NCBI RefSeq assembly: GCF_964019385.1
Contig: NC_088643.1
Coordinates: 7,385,495-7,449,494 of the forward strand
Direction: 5' to 3'
Length of the DNA: 64,000 nt
Origin: Sycon ciliatum
Taxonomy: Eukaryota > Porifera > Calcarea > Leucosolenida > Sycettidae
The notes under the pieces are model-generated. The model had not been told where the DNA came from, did not search any database, and saw nothing but the letters and a program-made list of their open reading frames with translations. The position numbers and the translations under genes were made by a program. Of the stretch, positions 1 to 14,000 are shown in pieces; the stretch's first letter is position 1; every line of letters begins with the position of its first letter.

Positions 1-40
1 GAGTACATGTACATAGTATGTACCTTTGGATGGATCATTA

Positions 41-218
41 CAGTACTGTCGGTCGCCAAAGAGCGGGCCCAGCGGGGTCAGCCTCGTAGCCTAGACCGTT
101 CTTAGTCAGAAGTACTGCAGTCTATGCACAGGTGCGTCATTGGTGTGCTGTGCTTGGTGAAATTCTAGGCTGCTCGTTCTTCGGCGCTCCGTTCTTTGGT
201 GCCCGGCAGTTTACTCTG
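41..218. mobile_element. MITE-like TIR element, GGGCGCCGAAGAAC family (degenerate)
   Basis: Starts CAGTACTGTCGGTCGCCAAA after a TA and ends with a diverged inverted copy (GTTCTTTGGTGCCCGGCAG). Internal text (TAGACCGTTCTTAGTCA; GAAATTCTAGGCTG) matches the elements at 29,698-29,898 and 35,075-35,583. The right border is approximate. Confidence 0.5.
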
Positions 219-639
219 GCGTATACATGTACTAGTAGCATCGAGTGCTATTCTACTGTTCTACTGCATATTCCTTTGCATGCTGAACAGTGCACTAGCA
301 CTTGGGTGGGTGTAGAGATCTACGTCAGCTGAGTAACTTATCCTGTTCCTGAATGTGCCGTCAAATCTGGGTGCTTCTCAGAACGTATCTACATACTTCG
401 AAGTTGGTTGATGTATCTTTTCTTTTACGAGCTGAGATTAGAACGAATCAGGCGTAAATTCCCCATAGCCCTGCATTGAGCAGGAGTGGTACCTTGTTTT
501 CAGTTTTGCCATGTAGAAAGCTTGACATGATTCTCGTGTGCTCCAGGCGACAGTCGTGAATCAATCAAGTGTCAGTCCGTGGACACGAGGCGTGTAGCTT
601 GGATGCTCTGGCTGGGGCTCTGATTGCAGCAATATCTGT

Positions 640-858
640 TTGAGCATATGTGTATGTGTATGTGTGTGTGTCTATGTGTGTGTGTTGTGTGAGTATGTAT
701 GTGTATGTGTGTGTGTGTGTGTACGTGTGTGTGTGTGCACGTGTGTGTGTGTGCACGTGTGTGTGTGCACGTGTGTGTATGTAAGTGTATGCATGCATGT
801 GTTTGTGTGTGTGTGTATGTGTGTGTTTGTGTGTGTGTGTGTGTGTACACATACCTGA
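640..858. repeat. (TG)n microsatellite, imperfect
   Basis: About 220 bases of TG dinucleotides interrupted by GTATG, GCACG and GTTTG. Open frames here are only Cys/Val and His/Thr strings and are not genes. Confidence 0.95.
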
Positions 859-1084
859 TACAGATTAGGACTTAGCTTCAACGTGTAGTGATCCAGCCTT
901 GTTGGAGCGCTAGTGTAGTGAGCGAGGGCTTGCTTGCCCAGCGGCTCTTTGTTGGAGAGTGGATGTAAAGCTCTGGGTCATTCTAATCAACTCTAGGCAC
1001 CGTGAGCTTTGAGTTCTCTGTTCCCATGAGTACAAACTTCTCTCAAGGCAATCTATAGTTCATGGTACGTACTTGGGTGGGAAG

Positions 1085-1418
1085 GGAGAGAGAGAGAGGA
1101 AGCATGTACTCTCTCTCCCTCCCTCTCTCTCCCTCCCTCTGTGTCTGTCTCTGTCTGTGTCTGTCTCTCTCTCCCCCTCTCTGTCTCTCCCTCCGTCCCT
1201 GCGTCCCTCCCTCCGTCCCTCCCTCCGTCCGTCCCTCCCTTCCTCCCTCCCTCTTTTCCTCCCTTCCTCCCTCCCTCCCCCCGCCCCTCCCTCCCTCTCT
1301 CCCTCCCTCCGTCCCTCCCTCTCTCTGCCTCTCTCCCTCTCTCTCTCTCTCTCCCTCCCTCCGTCCCTCCCTCCGTCCGTCCGTCCGTCCGTTCGTCCGT
1401 CCCTCCGTCCCTCCCTCC

Positions 1419-1481
<63 letters not shown>

Positions 1482-1487
1482 CATCCC
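1085..1487. repeat. Polypyrimidine tract (TCCC/TCCG/TC)n
   Basis: About 400 bases almost entirely C and T on the plus strand. TCTCTC blocks alternate with CCTCCCTCCGTCC blocks and end in a long pure (TC)n. It lies some 450 bases upstream of the sacsin-like start codon. The mirror-like purine/pyrimidine asymmetry could form triplex DNA. Confidence 0.95.
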
Positions 1488-1946
1488 TCTCTTGCACCTT
1501 CTTGGATACATATTCCAGCTGAGTATTCCAAAATGAATCTGGGTCAAAGACAATGACCTTATGTGTGTTTCCACCTAATGACACTTATCACCGATTCTTT
1601 CCTGCTGGAAGCATACATGAATGGGTAGTTACTGCTGGGGGACAAAGGTTATCTATGTTTTCAATATTGCTCGGTCTCAAACAGCAAGTGGACAGCATCC
1701 ATTCATGTACATGTACATTGTATACTATTGTCTAAATGCTGCAGCTCTCGACATGTATATATATATATATATATGTATTGAAATTTCACCACAGTGCTTT
1801 TGTGTTGATTTTCTTCGTGGCAGAACAATTGAGCTGGGCAGGGAATTATCGTTGTGAACAATGACAGCAATGGCGGCCTGGAGCTGTGCAAGCATTGACT
1901 AAGCCAACAACAAGACGCGTGCCTGCGCACTGGTAGCGGCGGCACA

Positions 1947-2063
1947 ATGTCAGCCGACGACGATGGCTGCCGTGAAACGTACGTGTCAGTCACACCACCG
2001 CCGCTGATTACATTCATTAAGAATGTTCTGAAAGACTACCCAGATGGTGGCCAGACTTTGAAG
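1947..2063 (+). CDS. SACS: Sacsin-like gene, exon 1 (N-terminal 39 residues)
   Basis: ATG at 1947 opens 39 codons ending TLK, followed by a donor AAG|GTAAAC. The exon ends in phase 0. The peptide (SPPPLITFIKNVLKDYP-like) supplies the short helix that normally precedes the N-box of a sacsin repeat, comparable to DRLAHILEDYPAD and DRLAGILEKYPAD before repeats 3 and 4. That similarity supports the splice to exon 2. The upstream in-frame stop at 1896 makes this the first possible ATG in the frame unless there is a further 5' coding exon. Confidence 0.7.
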
Positions 2064-5000
2064 GTAAACCATAAGATCAATAATGATATAACAGTGTGCC
2101 TGGTTGTGTTAAAAATAAAAATCATATATTGGACTCGGATGGAGAGCCAAGGGTAAATTTATAGCAAAGAAAAAAGGACCAAGAAACTACAAGTTACGCT
2201 ATAAAGTCCACTAACACCACCAGTTACTAAACAATCAGCTCGTGCGATAACATTGCACGACCCTGACCGACGGTACTGACGTTCTACAACTAACTGGTTA
2301 CTTTTAGTTTCTTGTTCCTTTTTTCTTCGCTATAAACTTAATATTCACATTTCATACGAGACACAGGCAGATAAGCTGTTTTTGCATCCACGAGAATGTA
2401 CCACCCCCTCTTCTCCCCCCCCCCCCCCCCCACTGCCACGCAGCCTGGGTAGTGTGTGGGTGTCTGCAATGGAGTTTGAAAATCCTTATTTAAGTTAAAT
2501 ATGGCTGTGCTGTACCTCAACTGCGAATATTTCTCTTTTACACTTTTTTTGCGTGTAGGAACTGCTTCAGAATGCAAATGATGCTGGCGCAACGCGTGTT
2601 CAGTTCCTACTTAACTGTGAACAATACAGTGCTGGTGATCTGATTCACGCCAACATGGCACCGCTGCAAGGTCCTGCACTCTACGAGTACAACGATGGCG
2701 TGTTTGCCAACAGCGACTGGAAAGGGATCTGTCACCCGTCGCGCAGCAAAAAGAGAAAGGATGTGATGAAAGTCGGACGCTTTGGCATCGGTTTCAACTC
2801 AGTTTACCATCTGACTGGTAAGGCACTTTTCAAATTACCATGTACAGTCGACTCCACTTGTAACGAACTCGCAAAGTTATAGCGAATTTCGTGATATAGC
2901 GAACCATTGTCCATGTCCCTGTTTGAACCCATACAAAAAATGACACTTTATAGTCGGAACAGGTTTCGTTTATAACAAACCAAATCTTTAGGGCCGCATG
3001 TAAACCAAAGTGCAATCACACTGTCATGGGCCACATGCCTGTCATGACTTGCTGCTTGTAGAGTGTGAGTGCATTTCTGTTATAACAAACTTTGGCTATA
3101 AAGAACTAATTTTCCTGCACAATGGTGTTCGTTATATCAGGAGTCGACTATAATATGAAAATACAGTTCTCAAAAAAACCCGCGAAGACTCCACTGTAGC
3201 CATCCAGTATACCCATGCATCTTCACAACACTCTCCAAACGGTCTCTGGGCTACACAAGTCACTAACAGAAAACAAGAGAGATAATCATTCGAATTTTCG
3301 GGCAAGATCGGTGTAGCTCAGAGACCGTTTGGAAAGTGTTGTGAAGATGCATGGGTATTGTAATGTGCCGAGTACAACATTATCTCTTGCCGTGAGCCTG
3401 GATACCCGGATACCTTGAGCTGTTCATGTGACAGTCACAACCCAACTTACTTGTGCTGTGTGCCTGGTGTACAGTCCATTTCAAAACTATAGACGCGTAC
3501 CTAGGCGAAAACCATTATGCCAGCATCTATACCACATAAAATCTGTGATCACTTTGTGCATACGTTTTTCCAAATTGGGCGTCTGTTATCCAATCGTTTA
3601 GAAACTATATGAGAGTAATTGTGGAGCGGACCTGAGCAATATTCCGAAACTATTCTCAAAAGGTTCCAGCCAAATTTGAAATATTTCAAAAACACTAGGC
3701 GTCTATAGTTTTGAAATGGACTGTAGGGTTACTGTACTGCAGCTAAACTGTAGATTTCCCGGCTTGGAGTTTTATAAATTTAGTGGCATTGCTTTCCAAG
3801 TGTTGCCAGAAAATGTGCAGTCCCAGCTCCAGCCTTAGGTCATTCTTGCCACAGTTATGAAGTACTGCATGCAAAAATGGTCCGAGTTTGGGTAAACACC
3901 GCATTACCCCATGTATCCATGCATAATATTATACATGTACATACACAACACGTACAGGAAAATACAGAACGATTCAGGCTTGCAATGCTTATTTCATTGG
4001 AAATTATCAGGACATTTATAAAAATTTATAGTGGCACATTGCGGCAGCGCACAATCAGATCGAATATCATGTTACCTCATACACACTGTGCATACCACCT
4101 AGCTGTGCATGGGCGCATGGACTATATAACAACTAGGCTTCGCTGCGCAAAGCCTGCCTATAACAATTGTTCGGCGAATACGTTTCAATGAATTTCTTCT
4201 TTCGCTTTTGTGTCTATCTCCTTTGTCCTGGTGCAGATGTTCCAGGCATTCTGAGTGGTACGCACGTCTGCTTCATTGATCCAATGCTTTGCCACATTAC
4301 GGACCCCTCTGGCTGTGATAGTGACAGCGATGGCGAGGATTATGACGACGATGATGACCCCGCCAATGCCACTGGTGCCAAGCGACGCTCTGGTCAAGAA
4401 ATGATAAAGTACACAGTGAAGGGGTTTGCAGGACGGTTCCGTGGCCAGGCATCGGCATTCAATGTTTTGGAGCATCGACTCGCCGCTGGTGAAAAGAGTT
4501 TCACTGGAACTCTGTTTCGCTTCCCGCTGCGCCAGAATCAACACTCAAAATTATCCAAGACCGTCTACAATGAAGAGGACGTCGAGAAGAAGTTGTTTGC
4601 TTCTTTCCAGAAGGAGGCTGACATAATGTTACTCTTCTTGGCGAATATCCGCAGCCTCGAGCTGTTCAAGCAGCCACGCTCCAGTGCTGCTAAGCGTATC
4701 CTGCATGTCACCTATACATGTATTGGAGAAACTGACCCTGACACTGAAATGAGCCAGCGTTTACGTATTGCAATGGAGTCCAAGACACTTGCAACGTTGG
4801 AAACTCGTATGTGTGTCACAGTGCATTCCGGCAATGACTCTTCAACAGCTCGAAATTGGCTTGTGCGGCACACGGTCGGCTCTAACGATGCCAACATTTG
4901 CGAGATTGCAGGAAAGGAGAACCTGCACCCATGGGTCGGCATAGCAGCACCGATCAACGATGATGCGAATTGGTCCAAGCGCTGGCTGACAAGAAGGCAC

Positions 5001-8000
5001 GAGAGCAGCTGCAGAAGCAAAGCATTCTGTTTCCTGCCGATCACGCCAATCGAGACTGGCCTGCCCGTTCACGTGCACGGCTATTTTGCAGTTACCAGCG
5101 ACCGACGCTCTGTCAAGTGGCCGTGCGCGGACAATACGTCAGATGAAGCCAACTGGAATATGCAACTTGTGCAATCCTGCCTCAGCTCAGCCTATGTGGA
5201 AACACTGAAGCGTTTGACAGACGGCTGTCATTTCACTGTACCTGACACGATCCAGCCTGGTGCAGGTGATGACGACGATGACAAGCCAGTGTGCCGTGCG
5301 TACTATGCATGGCCCGACATGACACGCGTGGAGCGAAGTGAAAACTCGCCCTGGAGGTACCTGGTGCAATGCATGCTGCCTCTTTTGTTTGAAGAGAAGC
5401 TCCTGTGGTCATGGGCAAGAGGTGGCTCCTGGCTGGCAGTCAAGGATGCCTGGATCATGGAAGCTACGTGCAATCAGGCCATGCAAGCAGCTGCTGTGCA
5501 AACTGGGCATAACAGAGGCATTGCTGGCAATGTCGTCCAGGCTGTATACGCCTTTCTCCTGGCCATGAACGAACCAGTAGTTCTTCTGCCACCAAGCGTC
5601 ATGGCAACGCTAAGCAGCACCTCCGACGGAAATTTGAAGCAGCTACTAGCAGAGCGCACTATCCAGCCCGCTTCTCTCCGACAAATTATCGGAAAGCTTC
5701 AGGCGTCCAGCCCAGCATGTGGAGAGTATATGACAGCCAACCGAAAGGCTTCCTGTGCTATGGCTAGTTTCATCCTGTCCGACTTTGATGTGGACAGTAG
5801 CACCACCCAACCGGAGGCGGCCACAATGGTCAAGGAGATCGAGTCCTTAGCCATCTTTCCAACCCTGCACCTGGCGACTATCCGGTCTCTCAGTGACGGT
5901 CGCCCGCTATACGTTCTGCCAGACATGTCCAGTTATGCGAGTATTCTTCCTGGTATGGGACATGTAATGCTGGATACAGGGTCGATCACCGCTATGGATC
6001 ACACCGCCACTGATACTCTTAAGCACTTAGCTTTGCTCCTAGGCAGCAGCCATCCAACGTTTCAGTTGCTGCGCGATGACCATGTGCCGGAACTTCTCGT
6101 GCAGTCCATTCAGACATGGAGTCCGGCATTCCAACGTGGCCACACAACGAGTATAGCTTGGTCCGCCGATGGTGCAGAAAACTGCCCACCGCTAGCATGG
6201 TTGGAGGATGTCTGGAAATGGTCTGGAGAAAGCACCCTGACGAAGGATCACCTCGAACCGCTTGAAGGCTTGCCTCTCATACCGGCGATTGAAGGTCTGC
6301 TCTGTCTTTGCAAGCAGTCAACAATAGTCATTGAAGGAGACAGCCTGGAGGACACTGTCAATGAGCTGCTAACAGTGGCAGGGTGCACTGTCATCGCTGA
6401 GCCACCAGGATTTGTACACCACAACTGTGCTGGAATCATCGGACAGTACATTCTGCCTCACCGACCCACTACCGTTATGACTGCCCTTGTCAATGTGGAG
6501 AGGTCCTCATCCGTGGAGGAGGTGAATCGCCGTATAGCCTCACTGTCCATCCGTGCCTCGCAAGACCTACTTGCATTCCTGGCGACAGCTTCACCTAACG
6601 AATTCACTTCAGATCAGAAGGAATTGCTACGGAAATTGCAGATCTACGTATGTCACTCATCTGGCCTCACCATGGATCTTGCTAGCAGTGGAAAGCAGCA
6701 CTATCTTCTGCCAAGAAACCTGCCACAAGATGTGCTAAGTCTAAAGTTGCCAGTGGAGTTTGTGCGGCCTACACCAGACGGCAAAGAAGAGAGCCTGCTG
6801 AACTCACTTTCATGCCCCCAGCTTACCTGTGACGAGTTACTGGTTGCATGGCTTCTACCAACAGTTACCTGGCCAGTGAATATCACCATCCTCAACTTTG
6901 CCATGGAACTGATTGCGACATCAAAACTGAAGAAGGAATCTCTGCAGAGGATCAGAACAATGGCATTTGTTCCCTGCTCACCGTCTCGCTACTCACTGGC
7001 AAGACCAACAGATCTTGTTGATCCGAAGGACGTCCTGGCACATCTGTATGACCATAGTGAGCACTGCTTTCCACACGTACCTGAGGGCATCAATGAAGAC
7101 AACTGGCTTCCTGGACTGAGAATGGTTGGCCTCAGGAAGGAGGCTGAGCTTACAGCTGAAACCAAGGTGGAAGTCCTGAAGGACAGGGTATCTAGTGTGT
7201 CTCGCATCATGACTGGGTCAGCGGATCAAGAAGCTGCCAGGAAGAGAACAGTGAACGTCATACAGTTCATCTCTAGACTGGAGTTGTTGGCATCGTGCGG
7301 GCAATACATACAAGAAGAAGCCCGTTGCTTTATGGCACAGCTACGTCCTCCATCCCATGACTACCCGACTATGCTCCCGTGGTGTGGGGAAGACAACAAG
7401 AAGCTGTATACACCCATGGAGCTAGTCGCCATGCCTGATAGAAAGCAAGCCACTCTCCTAGTTGGAAGCAGTGCTTCACTGCTTGATGATGATCTATTCA
7501 AGGCCATTGGCAGTGATGAGAAAAAACTACAGAGCTTTGGCCTGAAAACGGTTTCAGATCTACACGATGTAGCTGCTAAGCATCTGCGTCAATTGATTGA
7601 AACACTTCCACCGCAGGGTCAGGCAAGTGTGATGAGCGGGAAGACGCGGCAGTACTACGATCAGAGCTGTTTTGAAGTGTACCGCTACTTGAAGCCACTT
7701 CACGGCGCAGATGAAAGCAAGAGTGAGAGCATCGTGCGGACATACTTGAAGGAACGTGACTGGGTGTGGCTGAGTACACAGCAGCAGTGCAGGTTTGTGT
7801 CACCACACAGACTGTTGTATTCGCTACCCGAAGGCATACAGCCAGAGAACCTACAGCCATACCGCTACCAGATGAGTGACGAGTGCAAGGTACTGTTCCA
7901 GCCATTCTTCAAGGCGTTTGGAAGCTCCACGTGCCTGGTTAAGAAGGACTTGGTGGATATTCTGCATGAAGTTAGAGGCGATACCCCTGATGGTGGACGA

Positions 8001-11000
8001 ATGTCTGACAGTCAACTCAAACTGGTGCTGGATATCATCAAAAGTCCAGCTATGATATCTGATAATGGTGATCGGGCTGTTGAGAGAAAAATTCTGCTGC
8101 CCACTTCAAATTCAACTCTGGTGGATGCAGAACGCTGCCGGTTTTGTGACTGCGGCTTCTTGCTGTGCCCAGCGAAAGGCATTGAACTCAACACCGTCTC
8201 GCGATACAATGTGTTGCATAGAGATCTGGATGAGTCAATTGCAAGAAGATACAAGGTTCCTGCCCTCAGCCTTGACATTCTACCATCAAGCTCGCTGCCC
8301 TGCACAGTAGATGGAAAGCCGCGTGTGCTGTACAGCGAAGAAATTGCGAGCATCCAGACATCCGACACACTGGAGCAGACAAGTGAGGAGCTGTTCTTCA
8401 AGGAGATGCTTGAAAATGCTGAAGATGCTGGCGCTACCCGAGTGCAGTTCACCTTGGACAGCCGCCATACTGCTCCGGATTCCCGTGACAGAACACTGCT
8501 GAGCGAGGATTTGAAGCAGTGGCAAGCTCCGGCACTATGGTTTCATAATGATGCTGAGTTCTCAGCAGCAGACTTGGAAAACATCAGACGGCTGAAAACA
8601 AAAGCAAAGCGCTTGAATCCAACCCTGATCGGTCACAAAGGACTTGGCTTCAGCCGTGCCTATCACCTGACAGATGTGCCTAGCCTTGTCAGCCAAGAGC
8701 GTATTATCTTCTTTGATCCTGTGGGTAAGAGCTTTGGTGTAAGATCTAGTCCCGAAGAGCCAGTAGTGATGGTCGATTTCATCAAGCATCAGGACGGTGT
8801 CAGTGTATTCGCTGACCAGTTCTCCACGTATCATGGAACTTGTGGATGCCATGTGCTCTCTCCGACTGCATGCAAGTACCCTGGCACGCTGTTCCGGTTT
8901 CCTCTACGCAGCAAGCCAAGTAAGATTTCCAGCCACTGTCCAAGCACAGTCAAGCTTCGTGAAAAATTGGCTGAGCTGGCTAAAAGCATGGATCAGCTGC
9001 TCATCTTTCTGCAGCACATCAAGGAAGTCACTATTGACGTGATCCACGAGAATGGCAGCCAAGAGCTTTTGTGTCACTGGCAAGCTGAGGTCGATCAGCA
9101 CATTGCTGGTGACCCACTGGTGGACAAGCTGCTCTTCACCACAACACAGAGATGCGACGGCAGCTGGAATAGAATGTGTGAGAACATGGTGACTATGAGC
9201 AGGAAAGGCGGAGTGCCTCCCTTCACCGTGTACAAGCTAATCATGACAGACAAGACTCACAACATCACCAGCAACTGCCTTGTGGTTGGAATGTTTGGTG
9301 GCAATGCAAGTTTAAAATCAGCAGAGAAGTTGAAAGCAGAGACTGGCATTGCTCGCTTGCCCTGGGTAATGCTTGCTGCGCGATTCCATGGCAGACCACC
9401 ATGCGTTCAACGGGTTTCCGGAAAACTTCATAGGGCTCTTGCAACGTCAATTAGCACCCGTCTTCCGGTGCATATCAATGCCTTCTTTAAGCTGTCAGCG
9501 ACGGGGGCACGCCTGGAGGAACGCGGTGCCTCTGGAGACTGGAATTCTAGCCTTCTAAAGAACGATGTTCCGAAGGCGTATTCGCTGTTGGTGTCTGGCA
9601 TGAAGGAACGTATGGAGCAAGAACATGCGCAGATGACAGATGATATGGCACGCACAGTGTATTCTGTGCTCCCCCTTACTGCGCTTGAAGACAATCCATG
9701 GACAGATCTGCAACGCAATGTACTTAAGGAGGTCACTTCCAACATCCCATTCCTGTGGACAAGCGTCGGAAGCGGCCAATGGCTCAACTTGTCTTCTGCA
9801 ATCATCCTGGACAGATTATCTTTCAACGACCAACGCTTGGCAAGCTATGCGAGAGACATCTTGGTCGCTGTGGGGGAGAAGTACGTGGGCCACAACACTG
9901 GTGATGATGAAGACTTGCTCAGCAGAATAGTGGATCTCTCTGGCCAAAGGGATGGTGCACTCACGTGTCAGAGCTTCTTCCATGACAAGTTCATGAGTAA
10001 CCTGCTTAGTCTGACTGATGAGCAAGTGGACAACGGGCTCAAGATGCTGATTAGACTTGGGCAAAACCAGCCAGACACGTGCAGCTGGAGTGTACCACTT
10101 CTGGAAGCCAATAAATGTGTTCGATCTCAAGCTGGACAGCTCTGCTTCCCAGGGGAGTTGATTGACCCGCACACAGAAGACAAACGCATCAGGTATCTCT
10201 TTGAAACTTGTCCCAGCATGTGGCCATCGGACACATTACGGGACATCAGCGTATTTCTAAGCGAGAAAAAGCTTCTGCTATCAGGTGTCGATACCCTGCC
10301 TGTCAGCTTACTACTTCAAGCAGCTAAGTATATAGCTGGGTCTTCTACTGATGGTGTGGATAAGCAAGCTGTGTCTTATCTGTGCGGCATCATAGCTGAA
10401 AGGATCAGGAATGAACCACCTGGAAACCAGTTTTTACAAGACCTACGCACGGTGCCATTTCTACCAGTTATGCAAAGACCCGGTGACTGGCACTTACCAT
10501 GGAAGGCTGAAGAACCTCCTGTCTTTGTTGCTAGCATTGCCGATCTAGTGCCGAAGTGTCAACGGGCAGTTGGTTCAGTGGCACTTCTTCTGGACATTGA
10601 TCCTGACGTAGAATGCTCTTGGCTCTTCAGTCAATGCTCCCTGGACATGGATTCTCCTCCGTCGCTGGAAGACATGAAACAACAGATCCAAGTACTGACT
10701 GCTATTGTGGCTTCGGAGAAACCGGCACATGATAACCAGCGGAATAAGCCAAAGGTGCTAGAAGTACTACTAAATGTTGGTCGCTGCATGGACCGTATCT
10801 ACGGATTCATGAAGCAGCATATGGCCAGCAATACCGATCAGTTTGATGCAGCTGGATTTGGTGACATGACTTGCATTTGGAGTGATCAACACGCCATGTT
10901 TAAGCTTCCCTGTGAAGCTGCAATGTCTGCACCTGAGGGTTACCCAGACCTCATGCCATTCCGATTGATTGTGGATCGAGGACATACGAGTAAATACGCT

Positions 11001-14000
11001 GGCGTCTTCAGCCGCATCAGTGTCAAGGACGCACTGGATGTAACTGATCTCCATGCCATTCTGTCCAGTCTCCATGCCAACTATCAGGACAAGAACGGGC
11101 AGAGAACGCCATTGTCCAAAGAGCATCGTGATCTAGCCATCAAGTTGATTGAGGTGCTGCACAAGTTGAAAGCACTAACAGTGGTGCCTGGTGGCGAACT
11201 GCTCCTTCCCACCATGAAGGGACTGATGCTGCCAGCAAGTCAGTGCAACTACATTGACAGAGAGGAATTTTCGGACTTGCTGCAGGGAACTGACAGGTGG
11301 ACAGAGTTGTGGGACAACGTTGTGCACAGCCGACTGGCTTCTATTGCTCAACACCTGGGAGCTGAATCTCTCAGCAAAAGACTGCTTCCATCTGAAAGCA
11401 TGGAGTATGAGACGGATGATTTGGAATTTGAACGCGTTGCATACGGTCAGGAATTGACCGATCGCCTTGCCCATATCTTGGAAGACTACCCTGCTGATGA
11501 AACGATTGTGAAAGAACTTGTGCAGAATGCTGACGATGCTGGTGCTGGAAGTGTGAAGTTTGTTCTTGATTGGCGTGATTGGAGACAAGGGACTGGCGCT
11601 TTGCTGAACAAGGAGATGAGAGAATGGCAAGGACCAGCCTTGTTAGTATACAACGATGCCGTGTTCAATGAAAACGACTTCCGTAACATCATGAAGCTTG
11701 GTGGTGCAACCAAGAAGGACGATCCTGGCAAGATCGGCCGATTCGGCCTGGGTTTCAGCTCTGTATATCATTTGACCGATCTTCCTAGCTTTGTTAGTGG
11801 CAACTACATAGTTTTCTTTGACCCGCACACAAAGTATCTCGGCCCTCACCGTGTCAGCAAAGACTCGCCAGCAATAAAGATCAACTTTGTGCGCAATCGC
11901 AAAGGCCTGGAACCGTTCTCTGAACAGTTCAAGCCCTATCACAACATCTTTGGTTGCAACATGAACGACGCGTACGAAGGCACACTGTTCCGTCTGCCAC
12001 TGCGCAGTCCGAACACGGCAAGCAAAATCTGCATCGATCCTGTGAACATCCGGGACGTGTTCAAGAAGTGCTGGAGCAAGCTCTCTGACATGATGCTATA
12101 CTTGCAGTGCGTGCGACAGATAGAGGTCTATGAGATCCGCTCAGAGGACTGTAAGCCAACGCTTCTCTTTGCTGGTCAGTCTAACATATGCAGTGACGAC
12201 AGGAAAGAGGCAGAATGGGCTAAGCAGGGTCTCCGCAGGCTACATGAACTGCACAGTGACAGTCTTCACGAGTACATTGCCGCTCAACATCCGACCAAAT
12301 CAGGATGGTACACTGGACGGATACGAGTGAGCTCATCAATGACACCGGATGGGCTGAAATGCTTCAACATGTCTGCTTCTCATGGCTCGGCAGCAGCACA
12401 GGACTGGTTGCTCTGTGCAGGACTTGGCACAGCAGAATCAAAGGTAAGCCTAACTTGACTAGTCGCCACACAGCCTGTACCATCGTGTATGCTGGCATAC
12501 ACATACCGCATAGTCCCTGATTCAGTACCGTGTCTTCTTCCAGATTATGTGCACTATGCCAGCAATTTAGCAAGAGAATGAGAAAAGAAAAAATTGGAAC
12601 ATCACTTCTTGGAGGCAAAATGCACCAACCCACAGCGAAAGTTTATTAGAGTGGAGTGCCGATTATCCGCACCCCTCGGGCGCGGGCCGTCTCCAGGGGG
12701 TTGTGGATGAGAAGCATGTTCGGATAAGGGAGCAGTCACACATCGATCTAAAACTATCGCTATACATTTTGACATTTTGACTCCAACCTGTTGTAATACA
12801 TCTTGTGCCTCGCTTCAATGGTGCTCTGAGTGGCGAAAATCAGCAAAAATCTCGAAAAACCAGCCTGATCAGGCGATCCGGATAATTGGTCATCCGGATA
12901 ATTGACGTCTGGATAATCATTCTACTGTATATTTAAAAAAAATGGTTCACCCCAAGATTTCCGCATCCGTAGGAACACCCCCCCCCCCCCCTCCCTTCCC
13001 CCAGGATCAAGGAGCAGATGCAGCTCCTTTCAGTATAAGGAACCCAGGACATAACATAATTTCTCTTCGCATCCGGTATACCTTTTCTAGGAACATGCAT
13101 ACCCATGTTATTACTAGTAAACCTCAGACATAGAGGACCTCGCCTATAAAGTACAGATTTCTGATTGTTTCTTTTGTCCCTGGAGGTATGTAATACTGGA
13201 GTTTTACTGTGAAATGAGAGTTTGGGATACAAGCCGTAACAGCAATTCCAGGCCATTTTTCTAAGCTCCGAATCCTGGCCACTTTTCTAAACACAAACTC
13301 CTGGCAATCCTACTAAACACCAATTCCTGCCCAGCTTACTAAAAGGCAAATGATGTAGAAGAAGTTGGCAGCTCATGCCTTGTCCAAGTGCTGGCTGACC
13401 AGTACTTCACTGACTGATGGTTGGCATCTGGAGCCCGTGAAAAGTATGTCACTGAGATCCAGCTTCAACTGGGAGCTGCAGGAAAGCACCACTACCTGCT
13501 TGCTGTATGATATGTAGTCCTGGTGCAACACACCCAGTGGGCAGGCAGATTTACCTGTGCCTATGGTGAAGTAAAATAAAGCTTAACAAACAATGCACCA
13601 AGCGCATGAGCAACACCATAATCGTCCATAAGGTCTCGAATCATTCCCCCCTCCACCCCCTCGCAATCATGAGTTTAGATACTGTAAAAGCCATTACTCT
13701 AACGAGGCGCATATATAACGATTTTCCAAAATTGACTAGTTTACGTGTACCAAAGGTAACGATTCTCACTCATTCTCAACGCTCAATAGGACAGTATATG
13801 TATCGATTTCTGTATAACGATTTCTATTTTAACGACAGATTTCTCCTCGTTAACTCGTTAGAGTTAGCACTTCGTTCTATATATAATTATGGCTTTTACA
13901 GTAGTGGTTTATGTGCGTACCCCGTAACTGCAGTATCGTGTGCATGTGTTTGGTCCATCATGACTGTATGAGTGTTTCTTGCTGAAGGGTATGAATGGAT

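Noticed and set aside
565-881. His/Thr and Cys/Val open frames
   Set aside because: They are translations of a (TG)n microsatellite.
1043-1584. Open frames of 150-174 codons in the CT-rich tract
   Set aside because: They are strings of Arg/Glu/Gly or Ser/Leu/Pro from a simple polypyrimidine repeat.
4167-4236. An ATG upstream of exon 3 as a start codon
   Set aside because: The first ATPase motifs (N-box and glycine box) lie in exon 2, and the acceptor at 4,236 restores YHLTD, so this stretch is intron.
11494-11520. A CTGATGA motif as another hammerhead
   Set aside because: It is part of the coding sequence of repeat 3 and lacks a stem II, a properly placed GAAA and a returning stem I strand.
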